From the NCBI GenBank assembly GCA_911728455.2, contig OU452225.1, positions 10,817,731-10,881,730 of the forward strand: 64,000 nt of DNA. Direction: 5' to 3'. The notes under the pieces are model-generated. The model made no database searches and had not been told where the DNA came from. It saw nothing but the letters and a program-made list of their open reading frames with translations. Positions 57,066-64,000 of the stretch are shown piece by piece. How positions within the stretch are numbered: position 1 is the first letter of the stretch; each line of letters opens with the position of its first letter. The position numbers and the translations under genes are program-made. This stretch comes from Marthasterias glacialis (lineage: Eukaryota > Echinodermata > Asteroidea > Forcipulatida > Asteriidae).

Positions 57066-57822
57066 GTTTATTCTTTTAGTGCTGGTAGCGAACGTATTCT
57101 CTACATGGTCATTTGTGTGTGTACTATGACAACTTCGGTCCTGATTTGTTGTTGTTGTTGTGGTTGTCTCAGTGATAAAAAAAAAATTATTAAACTAATC
57201 ATCATAAAATGATAGCAATTTTTGTCAAATTAATGGAATAGCTGTGAATTTAACAAAAATTACGTTCATCGTTGATTTTCGTTGTTGTTGATGGTGTTTA
57301 TTTTTTTTTTAAAAGACTTTTCTGTTGTTGTTGTTGTCGGTCCCATTGTGCTTCAAGGATTTCATCCCTTCAGTTCAACCAACACGAAAGAACTCTAATT
57401 TAAGGGTTTGTGAACTATTACATATACAATGAGTTATGAATTTTGTGAATAAAAATGACCACCAAGGTTTTTAACTGTAGAATTTGTTTCCACTACTAAT
57501 AATGTAAATACACGAAGGCTATACAGATTTTTTTGGCATTACACGCAGGGAACCTGATTTGTGTAGGCGTATGTGGTCCAAATTTAAATTAAATGCTAAG
57601 TGGAGAACAATGTGTTAAGCAGAAACAGACTACCAGGACCCTCATATACGTAAGATGTATTACTTTCGACCGGTTCACATTTGCGCTTAGCGGATTATTG
57701 TTATTATTATTGTTTATACATTTCTGGTCATGAAACCAGGAATTTAAAGTATCGCTCAAAAACGTCTACTCTGGAGAAACTCACACGAGAAGCGAAGAGT
57801 TAAACATCACTGTTAATTTGTT

Positions 57823-57828
57823 TTTATT
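57823..57828 (-). terminator. Poly(A) signal of the left palindrome gene
   Basis: AATAAA on the minus strand, 580 bp after the stop codon of the 58408-59178 gene. Its mirror copy at 61005-61010 serves the right gene. Confidence 0.4.
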
Positions 57829-58407
57829 GATCCATTCTTAAACAATAGAAACAGAGAAGTTTTGAAATGAAATCAAGTCTCCTTAAATATTAAATGCAGA
57901 TGTTAAATGCAAAAATATATTATGAGAAAGTAGCAATGAGCACTGGAAGAAAAGGTGGGAACGTTCAAAATCGCCTAAAACGGCTGGGTTCGAACCCACC
58001 TCTCTACAAAATGCTCACGCTTGGTCAAAAAAGGAAAAATGATTTCAACTCATATTTTATAAATTTTTTTAAATGACTGATCTAGGTCTGAAAACCTCTA
58101 CACTAAGATGTTAAAATAAAGGTCCCCTAAAGTATGTTCGACGGCTATTTGATGGTCACATCGTCGAGGCTTGCTTCAGGGCACGGCTGCTGATGAGGTC
58201 AGAGCTAGAAATCAAGATTTTCCTTCTTCAAATGGTCAGTTCTTGGTTAGCCGTCTAAACTGGGCTTCCTTGTGGAGAAAATGGGGCTCGACCAGAATCA
58301 CCAAATAATGGCTTGGGGTCGAACCTTGGTCCACCGATGACATAAGAACTCCCGACCATAAGAGAAGAAAAATCAAAATGTTCAGTCGTGACATCCGATA
58401 CTATGGA

Positions 58408-59178
58408 TTAATCCCACACGTGCAACACCTCGGCCCGCTGGGCCCCTTGCCCGATGATGCTGAAACGCAAGCGGGGTTTCGGTGATGAGAAAAATGATCT
58501 CCATGACACAGTATCGAAGTGGTTGGCGGGGTCCAAGGAGTCGTCCTCGTCGTCTTCCTCGAAGTAACGATCAATGGCCGGACCGTAGAACTCGGGATAT
58601 ACATGACCGGGAAGTCTCCCCTGGGCCTTGTTTTGACGTCCATCAGAGATGACGTTGTCCATGTGCCGGGAGAGTCCCTTCACGTCGCTGAGTAGGCCGT
58701 TAAGTTGGCTTTCTACATCAAGCATCTGTGAGATCTCCTTGGCTGACAGCTCGCTGTCTGGTTTGAACAACCTCATCCTATCCACTGAGCGGGGGTCGAT
58801 GGCTGTCCCGCTCAGGTAAAGATCTGGAGTGCTTGGTCTATCCAGCAGCAGATCTTCCTCCTCCTCAACTGTTATATTGGTCTTGTCAATGATCTTACAT
58901 CCTTCCACCAAGAATCTCTTATGGTGGTTAGTGACAAGGTGGTCCCCACCTCCGGACTCGCCAATGCCAGTTGGTCTACTCGAACGCTCCTTGGGCAGTC
59001 GACGGGCCACCAGACTCTCAACAACCGTATATGTTACGGCCGGGTCAACACGTGGCCTGTGCTTCCAGAAGAGCGTTTTCCACAGTCGAAAGAAACCACA
59101 AGATGGTTTGATGGGTCCTTCTTCCGACTCTTCCACATTAGGTGTTACTGTGGGTTGTTTTTTCGCCTTGAATCGCAT
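58408..59178 (-). CDS. Unrecognised single-exon protein, left palindrome copy
   Basis: Intronless frame of 256 aa from ATG at 59178; the frame runs upstream to about 59217 but only from a GTG, and the other copy also starts at the matching ATG. The N-terminus is basic (MRFKAKKQPTVTPNVEE), then CGFFRLWKTLFWKHRPRVDP, a central region with SAKEISQMLDVESQLNGLLS that looks helical, an acidic patch (EEDDEDD) and the end AEVLHVWD. No signal peptide, membrane segment or known domain. About residues 1-185 are nearly identical to the right copy; after that the two differ strongly until the last eight residues. I cannot assign a function. Confidence 0.75.
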   Translation of the reverse strand: MRFKAKKQPTVTPNVEESEEGPIKPSCGFFRLWKTLFWKHRPRVDPAVTYTVVESLVARRLPKERSSRPTGIGESGGGDHLVTNHHKRFLVEGCKIIDKTNITVEEEEDLLLDRPSTPDLYLSGTAIDPRSVDRMRLFKPDSELSAKEISQMLDVESQLNGLLSDVKGLSRHMDNVISDGRQNKAQGRLPGHVYPEFYGPAIDRYFEEDDEDDSLDPANHFDTVSWRSFFSSPKPRLRFSIIGQGAQRAEVLHVWD

Positions 59179-59620
59179 GATTTTGAGAGATAAAAACTCA
59201 CCGCTCAAAAATTGCACTCAAAGAAATTTTGCATAACACAAAATGACAACGTTTTTCTATTGTCATTCGTTGATATAGGCTGTGTACGTACGGATGAAGT
59301 AACGCGCTCGCGTCGTTGCGGGCTCGACAAGTTTTTGTGACGCAACAGTGCCTGTGTTATAGCGCGCTCGATAAAGTGACGTACAGGCCTTTACCATTTT
59401 TAATTTTTTCTGTAAACAAAAGAAAGATTGATTTTGAGGGCGCCATTACAAATCATTGTTACGTCACAAACACCGTTCGAGCTCGCAACGATGCGAGTTG
59501 TTAGTTACATCCTTACACAGCCTATATCAACGAATGACAACAGAAAAACGTTGTCATTTTGTGTCATGCAAAATTTCTTTGAGTGCAACTTTTGAGCGGT
59601 GAGTTTTATCTCTCAAAATC
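59179..59620. promoter_or_regulatory. Central divergent promoter of the palindrome genes
   Basis: The 442 bp between the two start codons contain the palindrome centre. The leaders next to each gene are mirror images. CRE-like sites stand near the centre: GTGACGTAC at 59376-59384 and TTACGTCA at 59459-59466. The mirror position of the second reads GTGACGCAAC on the left, so the two sides are no longer identical there. The core is CpG-rich. Confidence 0.5.
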
Positions 59621-60415
59621 ATGCGATTCAAGGCGAAAAAACAACCCACAGTAACACCTAATGTGGAAGAGTCGGAAGAAGGACCCATCAAACCATCTTG
59701 TGGTTTCTTTCGACTGTGGAAAACGCTCTTCTGGAAGCACAGGCCACGTGTTGACCCGGCCGTAAACTATACGGTTCGTGAGAGTCTGGTGGCCCGTCGA
59801 CTGCCCAAGGAGCGTTCGAGTAGACCAACTGGCATTGGCGAGTCCGGAGATGGGGACCACCTTGTCACTAACCACCATAAGAGATTCTTGGTGGAAGGAT
59901 GTAAGATCATTGACAAGACCAATGTTACAGTTGAGGAGGAAGTAGATCTGCTGCTGGATAGACCAAGCACTCCAGATCTGTGCCTGAGTGGGACAGCCAT
60001 CAACCCCCGCTTAGTGGATAGGATGATGTTGTTCAAACCAGACAGCGAGCTGTCAGCCAAGGAGATCTCACAGATGCTTGATGTAGAAAGCCAACTCAAC
60101 GGCCTACTCAGCGACGTGAAGGGACTCTCCCGGCACATGGACAACGTCATCTCTGATGGACGTCGAAACAAGACCAAGACAAGACCCGCTGCCCCTGCAG
60201 AGAACGAGTTCATAATTTACAGTCCGCCCGTGGATCGTCCGATCGAAGACGACGACGACTCCTCCGTGGACTTCAGTGACCACTGCAGAGACAGCGACTC
60301 CGATGCTATTTCCTGGGCATCATCTTTCTCATCACCATCACCGGAACCCCGAGGGAACTTGACCATCATCAGGCGAGGCTCCCATCGTGCCGAGGTGCTG
60401 CGTGTGTGGGATTAA
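59621..60415 (+). CDS. Unrecognised single-exon protein, right palindrome copy
   Basis: Intronless frame of 264 aa from ATG at 59621. It shares MRFKAKKQPTVTPNVEE, CGFFRLWKTLFWKHRPRVDP, SAKEISQMLDVESQLNGLLS and the end AEVLRVWD with the left copy. The segment after about residue 188 differs: it has ENEFIIYSPPVDRPIEDDDD and a Ser/Asp-rich run including DSDSDAISWASSFSSPSP in place of the left copy's sequence. Both frames are open with mostly silent or conservative differences in the shared part, which suggests both are under selection. Function unknown; a probably soluble, partly disordered protein. Confidence 0.75.
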   Translation: MRFKAKKQPTVTPNVEESEEGPIKPSCGFFRLWKTLFWKHRPRVDPAVNYTVRESLVARRLPKERSSRPTGIGESGDGDHLVTNHHKRFLVEGCKIIDKTNVTVEEEVDLLLDRPSTPDLCLSGTAINPRLVDRMMLFKPDSELSAKEISQMLDVESQLNGLLSDVKGLSRHMDNVISDGRRNKTKTRPAAPAENEFIIYSPPVDRPIEDDDDSSVDFSDHCRDSDSDAISWASSFSSPSPEPRGNLTIIRRGSHRAEVLRVWD

Positions 60416-61004
60416 AGCCATCTAGTATCGGATGTCACGACTGAACATTTTGATTTTTCTTCTCTTATGGTCAGTTCTTATGTCATCAGTGGACCAAGGT
60501 TCGACCCCAGCCATTATATGGTGATTCTGGTCGAGCCCCATTTTCTCCACAAGGAAGCCCAGCTTGATTTCAAGTTTAGACGGCAAACCAAGAACTGACC
60601 ATTTGAAGAAGGAAAATCTTGATTTCTAGCTCTGACCTCAGCAGCCGTGCCCTGAAGCAAGCCTCGACGATGTGACCATCAAATAGCCGTCGAACATTCT
60701 TTAGGGGACCTTTATTTTAACATCTTATAGTGTAGAGGTTTTCAGAACTAGATCAGTCATTTAAAAAAAATATAAAATATGAGTTGAAATCATTTTTCCT
60801 TTTTTTGACCAAGCGTGAGCATTTTGTAGAGAGGTGGGTTCGAACCCAGCCGTTTTAGGCGATTTTGAACGTTCCCACCTTTTCTTCCAGTGCTCATTGC
60901 TACTTTCTCATAATATATTTTTGCATTTAACATCTGCATTTAATATTTAAGGAGACTTGATTTCATTTCAAAACTTCTCTGTTTCTATTGTTTAAGAAAG
61001 GATC

Positions 61005-61010
61005 AATAAA
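61005..61010 (+). terminator. Poly(A) signal of the right palindrome gene
   Basis: AATAAA, 590 bp after the stop codon and mirror-matched at 57823-57828. Confidence 0.4.
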
Positions 61011-61979
61011 AACAAATTAACAGTGATGTTTAACTCTTCGCTTCTCGTGTGAGTTTCTCCAGAGTAGACGTTTTTTAAGTGATACTTTAAATTCTCAAAA
61101 CAACTTGCCAGCTGCCGAGAATATAATTTGACTCATTTTCAAAATGGGAAAATTTTCGTGGGGTCTCTACAAGGGCGATTTCACAGTAACTTTCAGTTTT
61201 AACAGCGAACACAATTGAGTCCCAAGCTACAATTTTGTTCGAGTGATATTCGTTGAACATTTAACAATGCCGATCAAGACAAAAGCTTGACAAATAAATG
61301 GATGGACAATTAAATTAATAATAAACTATCTTGAGAATAAAATTAATATATTTTAGAAAAAGAAAATCATTTGGGGGATTATAAAATAAGTTATCCCACA
61401 ATTTCATTTGAAGTCTATTTTTTAATCATAAAAAAAATCATTAAAAAAAAATCAGCGTGCATTTTGCAAATGTGCCGACATTCAATGAAACAAAATATAT
61501 TGTGATAAATCCAAACACTCGTTTAAACCCGTGTTAAATAAATTTTTGTAAATAATGCCATATTTCCCCTCTTATTATTTATTGTTTGACTACCCTTCTC
61601 ACCTCAATCTAGGCCGCAGTCTACTTAATACACACTTCAGCATTCCTTTCCACCGACCTATCCGAATTCTCTACTGAATTCACAAAGTCCACAAAAACCC
61701 CTATATCTGACAATTTTAAATTGTTCTGGGCATAGAACTGGTTTTATTTTTCAATTGTTTACCCTTTGGTGCCATATTTGTTCTTTCCGTCGTACAATAT
61801 TGGATATCGGGTTTGGCACATACTGCTCAGGCATTAGAGGCGGTGTGTGCACTATGTAATAGCCGGGGGGCACGGTATGAACGCAGACATTTTTATTTCA
61901 TCCTGGACAATTATGATAGACATATTGCACCACCTGGTTAAATCTCTCTGTCACAAACACCCGAAACCTGAGCTTGTAA

Positions 61980-62500
61980 ACCTCGCCATTTCAAAATGAC
62001 TTCACGTGTGTTCAATTGACACCGAGTCCCCTGTGCTTCTCTGGGTGAGTTCTCCCCCCCTTCTCATCGGGGCCTCCGTCCAGCCGGCCGGGGCGAAACG
62101 GTACGCCCGGGCTTCGGCGTTGCAACATCGGGGCCTTGTTTCCCCTTCGGCATGTAGGCCCCGCGTCGCCAGTTGCGCTCGGGAAATTAAATACTACTGT
62201 TCTTGGGTTACAAATGGCCCAATTTGACGGGAGATCGGTTGTCCCTGAAGGCCCGCCCGGAATGGTGGTCGGGATAGGAGGTGGGCATACCACGACGGCA
62301 GGTGAGAGAAAGTACACTTCCTGGAGATCGTTGACACCTTAAGGCGTGAAATGACCTGAGCGGCAGAGAACCATAAAGTGCACAGCCGGCAAACAGACGT
62401 ACCCTACGGTAGCTTCCCAAAAGACGAAGAGTCTGATTTCTGGGTCTCCTTGAAGCAAACAAACACCGTGGCCCAAGACGAAATCTCCAAGACAAATGAA
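61980..62500. promoter_or_regulatory. GC-rich island, possible promoter or first exon
   Basis: CpG-dense sequence (for example CCAGCCGGCCGGGGCGAAAC near 62081) in an AT-rich setting. Splice-donor-like GGTGAGT at 62043 and GCAGGTGAGAG near 62299 are on the plus strand. It could be the start of a gene to the right, or an unrelated GC-rich repeat. Confidence 0.3.
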
Positions 62501-63356
62501 ACAGGTCTACACGCAGCCGTAAAAAGACATCTCTGACTGATTCTCCGCTTCCTGGACAGATAAATTAAGTTCCAGATTCTATGTCAGTTTTTGGCCAACT
62601 CCACCAAACAAATTAGACTTAAATTCTTAAAAAAAAACTATTTTTATAGGTTTGCTTTCATTTTAAAAGGTATTGCACGAAAACAATCCGCCAAATGATA
62701 AGTTCCCGACATTATCTCACGTCTATCAGCCTGCATGTGCAAAAAATTTTGTGCACTGTCCGTGGCATATGCGAAAAAGTTTGCATCATTTTTCAGAGAT
62801 TCCTTTTCGAGTCGAAAATTAACAAACAATATTTTAATTTTAAGTAAAAAAAGAAAAGAAAACGTTTTCCTTCATACTAGGAGTTCTAACTGGCCCTTCA
62901 AACACATCGTGTTATTGTTTTTTTCTCTTTATCTGTTATGATATGGGAACTATTGTATTATGTTGGTTTAGTTGTATTATTATCATTTTTTAAACTTCTA
63001 CGGACAAACACGGATTTACATTTAAAATTGTCCCGGTCAAGACAAAAGTTTAAAAAAACCTGTCATCAAAGATAATTAAGTCTGACCCAATAAAACTTCA
63101 AACTATCCAGATATAAAATAAATAAATCATAGGCTATATATAAAACTACGGGAAGCAATTCATTAGTAAACAAACGTATTAAAGCAAGAAAAGAAAAAAG
63201 GAGGGGGGGGGGGAGGCAATAAGAAAATGCAAACATTTTCTAAGGTATGACCATTTAAACATGGCCGTTATCATTATGAGCTATTTCGATTCTAGTTCAG
63301 CACTTTTTAACGGTCCACAACAATTTTTTGCCATGGCGTCACTGACGTCACACCCG

Positions 63357-63625
63357 GCTATGGTCCGCCATCTTGGGAGTCAAAGGAAATGTCAAGCCAT
63401 GGTGCTCCCTCTTACCGTACGTCTGTCGCCCTAATAATGCGCACTGTACAGTCGGGATCCCACTCCCAAAATGGCGCAACCAAGATTTCTCGTGGGTGAT
63501 GACGTCAGGTGAACTGGGTCAATATGCACATTTTTATATACTCTTGACTGGTGCCCTGCAAACCACTGGATTTGCAGGGCACCAGTCAAGAGTATAAAAA
63601 TGGGTTTGCATGTTTTTAACATTCA
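63357..63625. mobile_element. Inverted-repeat element with a perfect terminal hairpin
   Basis: CCGCCATCTTGGGAGTCAAA and CCCACTCCCAAAATGGCGCA are inverted partners, with a GTCAGGTGAACTGGGT block as at 11270-11400. At the right, 63537-63562 and 63571-63596 are exact 26-base inverted copies (ACTCTTGACTGGTGCCCTGC core) around an 8-base loop. Confidence 0.55.
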
Positions 63626-64000
63626 TTAACAATAGACAATCACACAGGTTGGTTGGTTGGTAGGTTTATTTCCACTCTCATGTAAATATAATGGTTTTGT
63701 AGAAAATATTGAATGATAAGAGGAGGGCCATCTGGAACCTCTTGGGCTTATTTTGATGACCCTTAGAAGGTGCTAATGAGATAGTGGAGGTATTTAGGCA
63801 AAACTATTTTCTTTTTCTTTTTTCCAAAATTTTCCCCTGTAAAATTAACATCTCTTAGGATTCTTTTTGCCTGTTTATCATTTTTTCCTCATGCTTTTCG
63901 AAGAATGAAGCAAAAGGGAAACTCAAAAGTGGTAATGTTAGATGGTCACGGGAAACACTTAGGCGCCTGCCTCCCCCCCCCCCCCCCCCCTTCACCATTG

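Larger units (their letters stand above)
56057..57739. other. DMRT2 3' region and repeat-rich spacer
   Basis: The first 600 bp are probably the DMRT2 3' untranslated region, with AATAAA signals at 56611 and 56632. After that there is a SINE-like repeat at 56835-57065, GTT microsatellites near 57150 and 57320, and AT-rich DNA. No gene is seen. Confidence 0.5.
57740..61096. repeat. 3.3-kb palindrome with two divergent gene copies
   Basis: The left arm 57740-59345 and right arm 59459-61096 are inverted copies around a spacer of about 113 bp. Outer ends such as AGTAGACGTTTTT and inner ends such as GATATAGGCTGTGT match. Similarity is very high in the 3' flanks, coding starts and leaders, and drops only in the last third of the coding regions. 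The arms also carry GGGTTCGAACCC in a short tRNA-like stretch (57960-58030 and 60830-60890). Each arm holds a complete gene with its own poly(A) signal, so the unit duplicated as a whole. Confidence 0.9.
61097..64000. other. Right-hand interval without a recognised gene
   Basis: AT-rich DNA with a GC-rich island at 61980-62500, an inverted-repeat element at 63357-63625 and G/C homopolymers near 63200 and 63975. The 101-codon minus-strand frame at 62012-62317 and the 95-codon frame at 62208-62495 are proline- and glycine-rich products of the GC island without family features. Confidence 0.5.

Noticed and set aside
57960-58030. Possible tRNA gene with GGGTTCGAACCC in the palindrome arms
   Set aside because: The box is its own reverse complement, so it has no fixed direction, and no cloverleaf can be drawn. 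It is probably a tRNA-derived fragment in the 3' flank.
59767-60213. 148-codon minus-strand frame and similar shadows in the palindrome
   Set aside because: Antisense to the right palindrome gene. The same frame appears mirrored in the left arm because the arms are copies.

Overview
This is a stretch of metazoan nuclear DNA. It has multi-exon genes with GT-AG introns, an AT-rich background, and many small inverted-repeat DNA transposons and tRNA-derived SINEs. The gene set (MIER1, DIMT1, RPS28, NDUFA7, a DMRT2-like factor and a probable axonemal dynein chain) and the repeat style suggest a marine deuterostome. My best guess is an echinoderm, perhaps a sea star. That is an inference from general familiarity, not from a diagnostic sequence.

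Layout. At 35-3881 (-) lies the N-terminal end of a gene that runs off the left edge, probably DNAI4/WDR78. It stands head to head with a complete ten-exon MIER1 (4368-18868, +), which encodes an ELM2-SANT corepressor of 551 aa. The long eighth intron of MIER1 holds a 4.9-kb inverted-repeat transposon that carries ten copies of one 17-base motif and a second 2.1-kb element inside it. From 18869 to about 29900 there is gene-poor repeat-rich DNA. The ten-exon DIMT1 (30039-37792, -, 306 aa) converges on MIER1 across it. Next come a poorly supported pair of exon-like segments (38.5-39.8 kb, -) and then a head-to-head pair, RPS28 (-, two exons, 65 aa) and NDUFA7 (+, four exons, 114 aa), with 321 bp between their start codons.

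From 46.5 to 52.9 kb is a gene-free stretch leading to a two-exon DMRT2-like gene (52931-56056, +, 471 aa). It has an intact DM domain, the DMRT2-type motif after it, and also a DMA-like domain. At 57740-61096 is a 3.3-kb palindrome whose arms each carry one copy of an unrecognised single-exon gene. The two genes diverge from a shared central promoter. Their N-terminal two thirds and their flanks are almost identical, but their C-terminal thirds have diverged sharply. The rest, 61.1-64 kb, has a GC-rich island and a perfect 26-bp hairpin but no gene I can support.

How the genes work together. MIER1 (histone deacetylase recruitment), DIMT1 (18S rRNA dimethylation), RPS28 (40S subunit) and NDUFA7 (respiratory complex I) are housekeeping genes. 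The dynein chain is ciliary and DMRT2 is a developmental regulator. They are not an operon. The shared logic is divergent promoters: two of the pairs have the same head-to-head arrangement in human as I recall it. No retroviral, LTR or Polinton remnants were recognised.
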